Part shown: positions 1 through 7,608 of the stretch, piece by piece
Position numbering within the stretch: position 1 is the stretch's first letter
Layout: every line of letters begins with the position of its first letter
Assembly (NCBI RefSeq): GCF_950101795.1
Contig: NZ_CATNLZ010000001.1
Span: 565,382 to 629,381 of the forward strand
From: Nocardioides sp. T2.26MG-1
Lineage (GTDB): Bacteria > Actinomycetota > Actinomycetes > Propionibacteriales > Nocardioidaceae
Length of the DNA: 64,000 nucleotides
Direction of reading: 5' to 3'
The notes under the pieces: model-generated
Database searches by the model: none
What the model was told of the DNA's origin: nothing
What the model saw: only the letters and a program-made list of their open reading frames with translations
Made by a program: the position numbers and the translations under genes

Positions 1-97
1 ACCGGATCTCCGCGATCGGGAAGGCGCGCTCCTCGAGGATCTGGCGTACGGCGACGCCGACCTGCCCAGTGGCCCCGACAATGCCGATGTTCACCAT
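1..97 (-). CDS. asd: Aspartate-semialdehyde dehydrogenase, N-terminal fragment
   Basis: Only the first 32 codons are inside the window; the gene continues past the left edge. The translation begins MVNIGIVGATGQVGVAVRQI, the NADP-binding glycine motif (GATGQVG) that opens aspartate-semialdehyde dehydrogenases. The enzyme reduces aspartyl phosphate to the semialdehyde, the branch point for lysine/diaminopimelate, threonine and methionine. It lies directly downstream of lysC on the same strand, the usual actinobacterial pairing of steps one and two of the pathway. A 125-bp gap with a hairpin repeat separates them, so the two genes are not translationally coupled here. Confidence 0.9.
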   Translation of the reverse strand, partial: MVNIGIVGATGQVGVAVRQILEERAFPIAEIR

Positions 98-121
98 GAC
101 GACTCCTCGAGGGCATGGGGT

Positions 122-176
122 CCCCGCGGAGTTGTTCGCGGGGGAGCGAAGCGGAGGAGCGAAGAACTCCGTGGGG
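122..176. repeat. REP-like palindromic element, copy 1 (19-nt conserved loop)
   Basis: Two 18-nt arms (122-139 and 159-176) are complementary at 16 positions plus one G-T wobble. They enclose a 19-nt loop, GGGGGAGCGAAGCGGAGGA. A second element with the identical loop but different inner arms sits at 59325-59381. The element fills most of the lysC-asd gap and could act as an mRNA stabiliser or attenuator, or simply be a dispersed intergenic repeat. Confidence 0.6.
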
Positions 177-221
177 TGTGCTGTCCGGTCGCACCGACGA
201 CGCCGAGGCGCAGCGGGCGGC

Positions 222-743
222 TCATCGGCCGGTCCCGCCGTACACGACCGCCTCGACCTCTTCGGCGTCCAGGTCGAACGCCGTGTGCGTGGCGCGAACG
301 GCCTCGTCGACCTGGGTCTCGTCGACGATCACCGAGATCCGGATCTCGGAGGTGGAGATCATCTGGATGTTCACCCCGGCGGAGGCGAGCGCGGCGAAGA
401 ACCGCGCGGTGATGCCCGGGTGGGAGCGCATGCCGGCACCGATCAGCGAGACCTTGCCGATCTGGTCGTTGTAGAGGAGCTGGTCGTAGCCGACCTCATC
501 CTGGATCCGGGCCAACGCGCTCATCGCCACCTGCCCGTCGGCACGGGGCAGCGTGAACGAGATGTCGGTGAGGCCGGTGGCGGCGGCCGAGACGTTCTGC
601 ACGACCATGTCGATGTTGACCTCGGTCGCGGCGAGCGCCTCGAAGATGCGGGCGGCCTCGCCCACCTTGTCGGGCACCCCGACCACGGTGATCTTGGCCT
701 CGCTCCGGTCGTGGGCGACGCCGGCGATGATCGCCTGCTCCAT
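222..743 (-). CDS. Aspartate kinase beta subunit (internal in-frame start)
   Basis: An in-frame ATG at 743 (Met252 of the alpha chain) begins [10 protein letters not shown], the place where the Corynebacterium beta subunit begins. It is preceded on the - strand by AGGAG (752-756) with an 8-nt spacer, a strong ribosome binding site that has no reason to exist inside a coding region otherwise. The product would be 173 residues containing both ACT domains and no kinase domain, and it would form the regulatory half of the heterotetramer. The family precedent is established; its use in this organism is inferred from the site. Confidence 0.8.
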   Translation of the reverse strand: MEQAIIAGVAHDRSEAKITVVGVPDKVGEAARIFEALAATEVNIDMVVQNVSAAATGLTDISFTLPRADGQVAMSALARIQDEVGYDQLLYNDQIGKVSLIGAGMRSHPGITARFFAALASAGVNIQMISTSEIRISVIVDETQVDEAVRATHTAFDLDAEEVEAVVYGGTGR

Positions 744-1496
744 CTGTTCCTCTCCTGCCTTGCTGTCCGGGATGACCCAGGTGCCTTCCTTCTGGCTGAA
801 GGAGGAGCGCACGTGGATCGGCATGTCGTAGCGGCGGGCGTACTCGACGCACCGCAGGTGCAGGATCTTGGCGCCCGACGCCGCCATCTCCAGCATCTCC
901 TCGGTGGAGACGCGGGCGAGCTTGCGGGCCGCGGGCACGATCCGGGGGTCGGCGGTGAAGACCCCGTCGACGTCGCTGTAGATCTCGCAGACCTCGGCGC
1001 CCAGCGCCGCTGCGAGGGCGACCGCGGTGGTGTCGGAGGCGCCGCGGCCGAGGGTGGTGACGTCCTTGGTGTCCTGCGAGACGCCCTGGAAGCCCGCGAC
1101 GATCGCGATCGCGCCGTTCTTGATGGCGTTCTCGATGCGACCGGGGGTGATGTCGATGATCTTGGCCTTGCCGTGCACCGAGTCGGTGATCACACCGGCC
1201 TGCGAGCCGGTGAACGACTGCGCCTTGTGGCCGAGCGCGGCGATCGCCATGGCGACCAGCGCCATCGAGATCCGCTCACCGGCGGTCAGCAGCATGTCGA
1301 GCTCGCGCGGCGGCGGCAGCGGCGTCACCTCCTCGGCGAGGTCACGCAGCTTGTCGGTGTCGTCGCCCATCGCGGAGACCACCACGACCACGTCGTGGCC
1401 GGCCTTGCGCGTGTTGACGATCCGCTGGGCCACCCGCTTGATGCCGGCGGCGTCCGCGACCGACGATCCGCCGTACTTCTGGACGACAATGCCCAC
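222..1496 (-). CDS. lysC: Aspartate kinase (alpha subunit; beta subunit encoded in the same frame)
   Basis: This 424-residue protein phosphorylates L-aspartate, the committed step to lysine, threonine and methionine. The N-terminus has the kinase signature KYGGSSV (K7-V13). The C-terminal third carries the two ACT domains that bind feedback inhibitors, including a [11 protein letters not shown] segment. The start is the ATG at 1496. Actinobacterial aspartate kinases are typically alpha2beta2, with beta translated from an internal start, and that site is visible here at 743. It is followed by asd, as in Corynebacterium and Mycobacterium. Length and motifs are normal. Confidence 0.97.
   Translation of the reverse strand: MGIVVQKYGGSSVADAAGIKRVAQRIVNTRKAGHDVVVVVSAMGDDTDKLRDLAEEVTPLPPPRELDMLLTAGERISMALVAMAIAALGHKAQSFTGSQAGVITDSVHGKAKIIDITPGRIENAIKNGAIAIVAGFQGVSQDTKDVTTLGRGASDTTAVALAAALGAEVCEIYSDVDGVFTADPRIVPAARKLARVSTEEMLEMAASGAKILHLRCVEYARRYDMPIHVRSSFSQKEGTWVIPDSKAGEEQMEQAIIAGVAHDRSEAKITVVGVPDKVGEAARIFEALAATEVNIDMVVQNVSAAATGLTDISFTLPRADGQVAMSALARIQDEVGYDQLLYNDQIGKVSLIGAGMRSHPGITARFFAALASAGVNIQMISTSEIRISVIVDETQVDEAVRATHTAFDLDAEEVEAVVYGGTGR
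744..756 (-). promoter_or_regulatory. Internal Shine-Dalgarno for aspartate kinase beta
   Basis: AGGAG at 752-756 (- strand) is followed by 8 nt and then the ATG at 743. It supports separate translation of the regulatory subunit from inside lysC. Confidence 0.75.
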
Positions 1497-1535
1497 GGTT
1501 GTCCCTCTGCTCGACTGTGCTGCCAGCCGTCGAGT

Positions 1536-2117
1536 CTACCGAGGAGCGGGCTCCTCACTCTCGAGCATCTCATCGGCGAGTGCGATCTGCTCCTCCTCGA
1601 CCACGAACTCCGCGTCCAGCCGGTCGTGGGCGACGATCGAGAGCAGCGCGTTGAGGGCGGCGCCCGCGAGGTTGCCCCACGAGGCGACGTAGGAGTACTG
1701 CCACCACCACAGCGCCTCCCCGACGTTGCCGAGGCGGTAGTGGCGCAGGCCGTTCTCGAGGTCGGTGGCGATGCTGGTCAGGTCGTCGGAGAGCTGGCTC
1801 TCGACCACGTCGGGGACGTAGGGGTCGAAGACGAAGCTGTAGGTGTCGACGCTGTCGAGCATCGAGGCGAGCCGCAGCCGCATCTCGTCGAGGTCGGGCT
1901 CGGGGCCCACGTCGGGCTGGAACTCGCCCTCGGGGTTGAAGTCGCGCTGCGCCCCCAGCCGGGCGCCGGCGAGCAGCACCTGGCTGATCTCCAGCAGCAG
2001 CAGCGAGATCGCCCGGCCGCCGTCGGCCTCGCGGGCGATGGCCTGCAGGGCGATCAGGAAGCTCTCGACCTGGTCGGCGATCTGCTGGGCGAACTCTTCG
2101 GTATCGGTCTCAGTCAT
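1536..2117 (-). CDS. DUF5063 domain protein
   Basis: A 193-residue, acidic, probably all-helical cytoplasmic protein of unknown function. The composition and the segment [19 protein letters not shown] match the DUF5063 family, which in actinobacteria regularly sits between recR and lysC. The gene overlaps the end of recR by 8 nt (2110-2117), so the two are translationally coupled. No catalytic motif can be recognised. The conserved neighbourhood suggests a link to recombination/repair, but that is only inference. Confidence 0.8.
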   Translation of the reverse strand: MTETDTEEFAQQIADQVESFLIALQAIAREADGGRAISLLLLEISQVLLAGARLGAQRDFNPEGEFQPDVGPEPDLDEMRLRLASMLDSVDTYSFVFDPYVPDVVESQLSDDLTSIATDLENGLRHYRLGNVGEALWWWQYSYVASWGNLAGAALNALLSIVAHDRLDAEFVVEEEQIALADEMLESEEPAPR

Positions 2118-2709
2118 CTGCTGATCGCCTTCCTGCGAATGCGCGGCCCAGGGTCACCTCGTCGGCGTACTCCAAGTCACCGCCTACGGGCAGTCCACTC
2201 GCCAAGCGCGTCACGCGCAACTCCATGGGCTTGAGCATCCGGGTGAGGTACGTCGCGGTGGCCTCGCCCTCAAGGTTGGGGTCGGTCGCCAGGATCACCT
2301 CGGTGATGGTGCCGTCGGCCAGCCGGATCATGAGCTCGCGGATGCGCAGCTGCTCGGGCCCGATGCCGTCGATGGGCGAGATCGCCCCGCCCAGCACGTG
2401 GTAGCGGCCCCGGAACTCGCGGGTCCGCTCGATCGCGACCACGTCCTTGTACTCCTCCACGACGCACAGCACCGACGGGTCGCGCCGCGGGTCGCGGCAG
2501 ATCCGGCACTGCTCGTCCTGCGAGACGTTGAAGCAGACGCTGCAGAACTTCACCTTGGCCTTGACCTCGATGAGCACGTCGGCGAGCCGGCGTACGTCGG
2601 CGGGGTCGGCCTGCAGCAGGTGGAACGCGATCCGCTGCGCGCCCTTGGGACCGACGCCGGGCAGCCGGCCCAGCTCGTCGATCAGGTCCTGTACGACGCC
2701 CTCGTACAA
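2110..2709 (-). CDS. recR: Recombination mediator protein RecR
   Basis: A 199-residue protein of normal RecR length. In order it has a helix-hairpin-helix region ([20 protein letters not shown], residues 13-32), a four-cysteine zinc finger (C56, C59, C68, C71), and a Toprim domain beginning [10 protein letters not shown] near residue 81. RecR works with RecO/RecF to load RecA on gapped DNA. The gene lies between ybaB and DUF5063 on the same strand, 29 nt downstream of ybaB, which is the classical dnaX-ybaB-recR order. Confidence 0.97.
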   Translation of the reverse strand: MYEGVVQDLIDELGRLPGVGPKGAQRIAFHLLQADPADVRRLADVLIEVKAKVKFCSVCFNVSQDEQCRICRDPRRDPSVLCVVEEYKDVVAIERTREFRGRYHVLGGAISPIDGIGPEQLRIRELMIRLADGTITEVILATDPNLEGEATATYLTRMLKPMELRVTRLASGLPVGGDLEYADEVTLGRAFAGRRSADD

Positions 2710-2738
2710 CTAGCGCTCACCTCGATCGAAGGGGGTCA

Positions 2739-3113
2739 CTAGAACCCCAGCTGCCCGGGCAGGCCCGGCAGCCCCTCGGCGCCACCCGCGAGCGGGCCGA
2801 GGGCCTCGCCCGCGAGCGCGTCGGCCTGGGCCTTGGCGTCGCGGTAGGCGGCGACGATCATGTCGCCGAGGTCGGACAGGTCGTCGGGGTCGCTGCCGTC
2901 GAAGCCGCCGGCCTTGATCTCGACGCCGACGAGCTCGCCGACGCCGTTGACCTTCACGGTCACCGCCCCGCCGGCCACGGTGCCGTCGACGACGGTCTCG
3001 GTGAGCCGCTCCTGGGCGCTCTGCAGCTGCTCCTGCATCTGCTGCGCCTGCTGGAGCAGCGCGTTCATGTCGAACCCGCCGCCGCCGAGCGACTCGAAGG
3101 GGTTCTGGCTCAT
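2739..3113 (-). CDS. ybaB: YbaB/EbfC family nucleoid-associated protein
   Basis: A 124-residue protein with the YbaB pattern: a Met/Gln-rich N-terminal helix (QQAQQMQEQLQSAQERL), then a central beta region (VTVKVNGVGELVGVEI), a helix, and a Gly/Leu-rich tail. Family members form tweezer-like dimers that bind DNA. It sits between dnaX and recR with 28- and 29-nt gaps, forming one operon on the - strand. Confidence 0.95.
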   Translation of the reverse strand: MSQNPFESLGGGGFDMNALLQQAQQMQEQLQSAQERLTETVVDGTVAGGAVTVKVNGVGELVGVEIKAGGFDGSDPDDLSDLGDMIVAAYRDAKAQADALAGEALGPLAGGAEGLPGLPGQLGF

Positions 3114-3141
3114 GGGGTCACCTCTGGTCGTCGGTGGGTGG

Positions 3142-5145
3142 TCACTGGTGGCGGATCTCCTCGATCATCTGGGCACCGAGCTCGCGTTGGAGCAGCTCGG
3201 CGGTGGTCATGCCCTGCTGGTCGGCGTCGACGTCGTCCGGGTGGGCGTCGGCGTCGGCCGCGGCCCAGTCGGGGCCGTCGGCTCGGGGCTCGTCGCCGGA
3301 GCGGGTCTGCTGGATCGCCCCGCGGGCGGCCGCGATGGACTCCGGGTCACTGGCGCGCCGCGTCTCCGGGGCCGCCTCCGGCGCGGGGTCGGGGGCGTGG
3401 GTCGCCGGGGTGGTCACGACCGGCGCGTCGGCCCGCGCACCCGGGTCGATGATCGTCTCGATCCGCCAGTCGGCGCCGACGACGTCGATCGCCGCCTGCC
3501 GCAGCACGTCGTCGCACCCGCCGTTGACGAACGAGTCGCGGGCCCCGGCGTTGGTGAAGCCGAGCGTCAGCGTCTGGCCGTCGACCGCCACCACCTGGCA
3601 GTTCTGGGTCAGATGCATCCAGGCCACTCGGCGACGCAGCTTGGTCGCGTCGACGATGTCGGGCCAGAGGCGGCGTACGTCGACGAGCGTGAGCCCACCG
3701 GCCGGGGCGGTAGCCGGGGACTCGGGGGCGGCGGCGCGCGCCGCGGGCGCGGGCTCGGCCACGGGCGGGGTCTCCGCCATGGGCGCGGCCTCCGCCACCG
3801 GTACGGGCTCGGCCACCGGTGGCGCGGGTGCGGCCGGCTCCGGCTCGCGATCGACGGGAGCGGGCTCCGGGCGCTGGGCGGCGGGGTCGGGCGGGGTCGG
3901 GCGGGCCGGCGGCGGTGCGGGGCGGTCCTGGGCCGGTGGTGCGGCCGGTGCGGCCGCGGTCGGCGTCGGGGTGCCGGTGATCGTGAGGCGCTTCTCGAGG
4001 CGGTCGAGCCGAGCCATCACGCCGTCGGTCGCATGGTCGGCGCCGGGCAGCAGGATGCGGGCGCACAGCAGCTCGAGCAGCAGGCGCGGCGCGGTGGCGC
4101 CGCGCATCTCGGTGAGCCCGGTGGCTGCGATGTCGGCGGCCCGGCTGAGCTCGGCCGCGCCGAAGCGCGCTGCCTGGGCGACCAGCCGCTCGCCCTGGTC
4201 CTCCGACACGTCGATCAGCCCGGTGGCGGGTGCGTCGGGCACGGCCGCGACGATCACGAGGTCGCGCAGCCGGCGCAGCAGGTCCTCGGTGAAGCGGCGC
4301 GGGTCCTGGCCGGTCTCGACGACCTTGTCGACCACTGCGAAGACCGACGCGCCGTCGCCGGCGGCGAACGCGTCGACGACCTCGTCGAGCAGCGTGTCCG
4401 GGGTGTAGCCGAGCAGCCCGGCCGCGAGCTCGTGGGTGACCCCGGCGGGTCCGGCCCCGCCCAGCAGCTGGTCGAGCACCGAGAGCGTGTCGCGGGCCGA
4501 GCCACCGCCGGCGCGCACGACCAGCGGCAGCGCCGCCGGGTCGATGGTGACGCCCTCCTTGTCGCACAGCTCCGAGAGGTACGACGAGAGCAGCCGCGGC
4601 GGGATCAGCCTGAACGGGTAGTGGTGGGTGCGCGACCGGATCGTCGGCAGCACCTTGTCGGGCTCGGTGGTCGCGAAGATGAACCGCAGGTGCGGCGGAG
4701 GCTCCTCCACCAGCTTGAGCAGGGCGTTGAAGCCCTGCGTCGTCACCATGTGGGCCTCGTCGATGATGTAGACCTTGTACTTGCTCCGCACCGGCGCGAA
4801 GAACGCCTTCTCGCGCAGGTCACGGGCGTCGTCGACGCCACCGTGGGAGGCCGCGTCGATCTCGATCACGTCGATCGAGCCCGGGCCGCCCCGGGCCAGG
4901 TCCCGGCAGCTGTCGCACTCGCCGCACGGGTCGGCCACCGGAGCCTGCACGCAGTTGAGCGCCCGGGCCAGGATCCGCGCCGATGTGGTCTTGCCACAGC
5001 CGCGCGGCCCGGAGAACAGATAGGCGTGGTTGACCCGGTTGTTGGCCAGCGCGACCCGGAGCGGCTCCGTCACGTGGGCCTGCCCGATGACCTCCGCGAA
5101 GGTCTCGGGCCGGTAGCGGCGGTACAGCGCCAGGGGTGACTCCAC
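3142..5145 (-). CDS. dnaX: DNA polymerase III subunit gamma/tau
   Basis: A 667-residue clamp-loader ATPase. Walker A is GPRGCGKT (46-53), the zinc cysteines are C65, C74, C77 and C80, and the Walker B/DExH motif is DEAH (129-132). An arginine-finger sensor region follows. Residues of about 370-500 are a low-complexity Pro/Ala/Glu linker, followed by a C-terminal tau-type domain. The start is a GTG at 5145, six bases after a TAGGGT -10 hexamer, so translation may be leaderless. No slippery A-rich frameshift site for a separate gamma form was seen. Confidence 0.96.
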   Translation of the reverse strand: MESPLALYRRYRPETFAEVIGQAHVTEPLRVALANNRVNHAYLFSGPRGCGKTTSARILARALNCVQAPVADPCGECDSCRDLARGGPGSIDVIEIDAASHGGVDDARDLREKAFFAPVRSKYKVYIIDEAHMVTTQGFNALLKLVEEPPPHLRFIFATTEPDKVLPTIRSRTHHYPFRLIPPRLLSSYLSELCDKEGVTIDPAALPLVVRAGGGSARDTLSVLDQLLGGAGPAGVTHELAAGLLGYTPDTLLDEVVDAFAAGDGASVFAVVDKVVETGQDPRRFTEDLLRRLRDLVIVAAVPDAPATGLIDVSEDQGERLVAQAARFGAAELSRAADIAATGLTEMRGATAPRLLLELLCARILLPGADHATDGVMARLDRLEKRLTITGTPTPTAAAPAAPPAQDRPAPPPARPTPPDPAAQRPEPAPVDREPEPAAPAPPVAEPVPVAEAAPMAETPPVAEPAPAARAAAPESPATAPAGGLTLVDVRRLWPDIVDATKLRRRVAWMHLTQNCQVVAVDGQTLTLGFTNAGARDSFVNGGCDDVLRQAAIDVVGADWRIETIIDPGARADAPVVTTPATHAPDPAPEAAPETRRASDPESIAAARGAIQQTRSGDEPRADGPDWAAADADAHPDDVDADQQGMTTAELLQRELGAQMIEEIRHQ

Positions 5146-5157
5146 GCATGAACCCTA
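5146..5157 (-). promoter_or_regulatory. Probable leaderless -10 element of dnaX
   Basis: On the - strand TAGGGT (5157-5152) is followed by six bases and then the GTG start at 5145. TANNNT placed 6-8 bases before a start codon with no Shine-Dalgarno is the usual layout of actinobacterial leaderless genes. Confidence 0.5.
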
Positions 5158-5218
5158 ACCACCGCCCCCGACAGCCGGTAGCGGTGTGGGTCGGGGCAGT
5201 CGGTCCGATGAGCGACTG

Positions 5219-5287
5219 GGCTTCGAGACGGGTCGCGCCCGACCTCGCTCCGCTCGGTCCGGCGCCGAGCCCTCCTCAACCTCCCGT
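5219..5287. repeat. Possible Nocardioides-type dispersed intergenic repeat
   Basis: The stretch reads CTTCGAGACG, then CTCGCTCCGCTCGG, then CTCCTCAACC. It shares the order of elements (TCGAG, CTCGCTCCGCTCG, CTCAACC) with the repeats at 57057-57143 and 58871-58911. It lies between dnaX and the SRP RNA terminator and contains no gene that I can support. Confidence 0.35.
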
Positions 5288-5293
5288 CCTGGT

Positions 5294-5319
5294 CCACGCC
5301 TTCGCAAGCTCAGGCGTGG
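5294..5319 (-). terminator. Hairpin downstream of the SRP RNA
   Basis: CCACGCCT (5294-5301) and AGGCGTGG (5312-5319) form a perfect 8-bp stem with a 10-nt loop, just after the 3' end of the - strand SRP RNA. There is no T-tract, which is common for actinobacterial terminators. Confidence 0.5.
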
Positions 5320-5325
5320 GGACGT

Positions 5326-5422
5326 GAAGAGGCCCCCCGCGCACCCGGCAGAGCTCACTTGCCCTTGCTGCCTTCCGGCCCTGGGGGATTGGGTGAGGTG
5401 CCGCCACACGGGGGGTTGCCCC
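5326..5422 (-). ncRNA. ffs: Signal recognition particle RNA (small bacterial 4.5S type)
   Basis: On the - strand the sequence contains the universally conserved SRP domain CAGGGCCGGAAGGCAGCAAG (near 5381-5362), which binds Ffh. The flanks pair as a long hairpin: GGGGCAACCCCCCG at the 5' end and CGGGGGGCC near the 3' end. The size is about 97 nt. The RNA directs ribosomes making membrane proteins to FtsY and the translocon. Its position next to dnaX and a tRNA-Ser gene is common in actinobacteria. The exact ends are estimated. Confidence 0.9.
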
Positions 5423-5528
5423 GAGTCTAGGTGAGGGCGGCGGACGGGACCAAGACGACCCCGCCCCCGCCCCGCCACCCACGCGGGCGGATTCGTCCGC
5501 GCAGCGCCGGACCGGTACTCTCCTCGGC

Positions 5529-5617
5529 GGAGGATTCGCCTAGTGGCCTATGGCGCTCGCTTGGAAAGCGGGTTGGGTTAACAGCCCTCAGGGGTTCGAA
5601 TCCCCTATCCTCCGCCA
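5529..5617 (+). tRNA. tRNA-Ser (anticodon GGA)
   Basis: The acceptor arms GGAGGAT (5529-5535) and ATCCTCC (5607-5613) pair. The anticodon loop TTGGAAA gives GGA, which reads UCC/UCU serine codons. A long variable arm (GGGTTGGGTTAACAGCCC) is the class II tRNA-Ser signature, the T loop GGTTCGAATCC is present, and CCA is encoded at 5615-5617. Confidence 0.96.
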
Positions 5618-5756
5618 CTCGAACGGCGTCGCCCCTCTGGTGCGGCGCCGTTCGACATTCCCGGCCTGGACCCAGACACCTCCGTCCGTATGTGACAGGG
5701 TCGACGTGCCTCTTGCACCGGCGGCACTCGGGCCGCACCGCAGAACGGAGCACACG

Positions 5757-7307
5757 ATGGTTCACCCCCTGCTGCAAGCCACCACGTCCTCGACCGACCT
5801 GGGCTTCCCCTGGTGGCTCCAGGTCACGCACCTGGTGAACTTCCTCTTCCTCGGGCTGCTGGTCAGGTCCGGCTGGGAGATCCTGGCCTCGCACCCGCGG
5901 CTGTACTGGCGCAACGACTGCGGCCCGGACACGCACTGGCTGAAGTTCACCAAGGACCGGGTCCCCGAGGAGATCGGCGCGTTCACCGCCCGTGACGACC
6001 AGCGCGACCTCCACCCGCTGATCAGCCTGCCGGGCCGGGCGAAGATCGGCATCGGCCGCGCCTGGCACGGTCTGGTCACCACGCTGTGGGTGCTCAACGG
6101 CCTGATCTACGTCGTGCTGCTCTTCGGCACCGGCCAGTGGCGCCGCCTGATCCCCACCTCGTGGAGCGTGTTCGGCGACGCGTGGGACTCGCTGAAGATC
6201 TACGCCGGCTTCGGGGTGCCGTCGATCGAGCACTTCACGCCGTACGACGCCCTGCAGCAGCTGATGTACACCTTCGTGGTCTTCGTGCTCGCGCCGCTGA
6301 TGATCGTCACCGGGCCGGTGATGTCGCCGGCCGTGGTCGGGCGCTATCCGTGGTACCCCAAGCTCTTCGGTGGCCGCCAGGCGGCCCGGTCGCTCCACTT
6401 CATCGGCATGGCGATCTTCGTGGTGTTCGCGGTCATGCACGTGGCGCTGGTGCTCGCGGTGCACCCCGAGCACAACCTCGTGCACATGATGATGGGCAAG
6501 GAGTACGACGAGGCGCTGGTCGGCCAGGCCGTCACCCGCGTGATCATCGGGGTGGTCGTGGTGGTGGCGCTGTGGATCGCGGCGTCGTACGTCTCCCTCA
6601 TCGACGTCCGCAAGAGCCAGCGGGTGCTCTACGGGCTGCAGGCACCGATCAAGCGGTTCGTGCTCAACCCGATGACCTCGCGGCAGCGCGCCCGGCAGGT
6701 GTTCACCGAGGCCGACATCTCGCCGTTCCACTGGGTCAACACCCGGCCGCCGGACCTCAGCCAGTCGCCGGAGTGGGTCGCGCTGCACGACGACGGCTTC
6801 CGCGACTTCCGGCTCGAGGTCGGCGGGCTGGTCCGCGAGCCGCGGTCGTTCTCCCTCGACGAGCTGCGCGCGATCGCCGCGCAGGACCAGATCACCATGC
6901 ACACCTGCATGCAGGGCTGGACCGGCATCGCCAAGTGGTCCGGCGTGCCGCTGCGGGAGGTGCTCGCCCAGGTCGAGCCGCTCGACGACGCCAACTACGT
7001 GATGGTCGAGTCGTTCGGGACGGCCCAGCACATGCACGACGGCCGGCCGGTCGAGCCCTACTACACCGTGCTCACCAAGGCAATGGCGATGGAGGACGAG
7101 ACCATCCTGGCCTGGGGCATGAACGGCGAGCCGCTCCCGGACATGTACGGCGCCCCGCTGCGGCTGCGCACCGAGTCGATGCACGGCTACAAGATGGTCA
7201 AGTGGGTCCGCTCGGTGTCGTGGATCCGCGACTACCGCGAGGTCGGCGACGGCATGGGCGGCACCCGCGAGGACTCCGGCTACCAGGACATGGACGCCCG
7301 GATCTGA
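5757..7307 (+). CDS. Cytochrome b-type membrane domain fused to a molybdopterin (sulfite oxidase-type) oxidoreductase domain
   Basis: This 516-residue protein combines two activities. Residues 1 to about 290 have several hydrophobic helices with histidines (for example WHGLV, HFIGMAIFVVFAVMHVALVLAVHPEH) typical of a di-haem cytochrome b561-like anchor. Residues of about 310-516 are a sulfite oxidase-family molybdopterin domain, with the likely Mo-ligating cysteine C384 in MHTCMQGW. The fusion resembles MsrP/MsrQ joined in one chain, with quinone-linked electrons passing to a periplasmic-side molybdenum centre. The substrate is unknown. The start is the ATG at 5757 preceded by GGAG; an upstream in-frame extension would run through the tRNA gene and is rejected. 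Confidence 0.85.
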   Translation: MVHPLLQATTSSTDLGFPWWLQVTHLVNFLFLGLLVRSGWEILASHPRLYWRNDCGPDTHWLKFTKDRVPEEIGAFTARDDQRDLHPLISLPGRAKIGIGRAWHGLVTTLWVLNGLIYVVLLFGTGQWRRLIPTSWSVFGDAWDSLKIYAGFGVPSIEHFTPYDALQQLMYTFVVFVLAPLMIVTGPVMSPAVVGRYPWYPKLFGGRQAARSLHFIGMAIFVVFAVMHVALVLAVHPEHNLVHMMMGKEYDEALVGQAVTRVIIGVVVVVALWIAASYVSLIDVRKSQRVLYGLQAPIKRFVLNPMTSRQRARQVFTEADISPFHWVNTRPPDLSQSPEWVALHDDGFRDFRLEVGGLVREPRSFSLDELRAIAAQDQITMHTCMQGWTGIAKWSGVPLREVLAQVEPLDDANYVMVESFGTAQHMHDGRPVEPYYTVLTKAMAMEDETILAWGMNGEPLPDMYGAPLRLRTESMHGYKMVKWVRSVSWIRDYREVGDGMGGTREDSGYQDMDARI

Positions 7308-7312
7308 GCTGC

Positions 7313-7345
7313 CTTCGCCACCCGAGCGAAGCTCGGGTGGCGAAG
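7313..7345. terminator. Perfect 15-bp hairpin after the molybdopterin gene
   Basis: CTTCGCCACCCGAGC (7313-7327), a 3-nt loop GAA, and the exact complement (7331-7345) follow the stop codon of the molybdopterin gene by 5 nt. This probably terminates that gene, and possibly the convergent eccB transcript. Its inner half is the start of the 116-bp tandem repeat unit. Confidence 0.7.
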
Positions 7346-7595
7346 AAACAGCAGCCAGGTCGAGCCGCCGCGCGGCCGAGGGACGAAGCCGCGACCGGCG
7401 AGTCGAGACCCAGCACCCATGCGGAGAGGTCAGCGCCCCGAGCGAAGCTCGGGTGGCGAAGAAACAGCAGCCAGGTCGAGCCGCCGCGCGGCCGAGGGAC
7501 GAAGCCGCGACCGGCGAGTCGAGACCCAGCACCCGTGCGGAGAAGTCAGCGCCCCGAGCTTTGGGTGACGAAGAGACGGCAGCCGGGTCGGGCAG
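7322..7595. repeat. 116-bp tandem repeat, about 2.4 copies
   Basis: Copy 1 (7322-7437) and copy 2 (7438-7553) are almost identical, with a few substitutions near the 3' end. A third, diverged partial copy begins at 7554 and fades near 7595. Each full unit opens with CCGAGCGAAGCTCGG, a short palindrome. The array fills the 301-bp space between the convergent molybdopterin and eccB genes. No convincing gene lies in it. Confidence 0.85.
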
Positions 7596-7608
7596 CACAC
7601 GAGAGGAC

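Noticed and set aside
69..2234. Very long + strand open frame opposite lysC, DUF5063 and recR
   Set aside because: Its translation is an Arg/Gly/Asp/Val-rich, low-complexity product of GC-rich antisense reading, and the genes on the other strand have full family motifs. Many similar antisense or shifted frames across the window (for example 5427-7598 -, 39757-43398 +) were dropped for the same reason.
3142..5145. Programmed frameshift producing a short gamma subunit in dnaX
   Set aside because: No slippery A-rich heptamer with a downstream hairpin was found; the high-GC frame runs uninterrupted to the end.
5550..5756. Upstream in-frame extension of the molybdopterin fusion gene
   Set aside because: It would begin inside the tRNA-Ser gene and lacks a ribosome site. 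The ATG at 5757 has GGAG in position.
7322..7595. CRISPR array
   Set aside because: The 116-bp units are directly adjacent with no spacers, and there are no cas genes. It is a plain tandem repeat.
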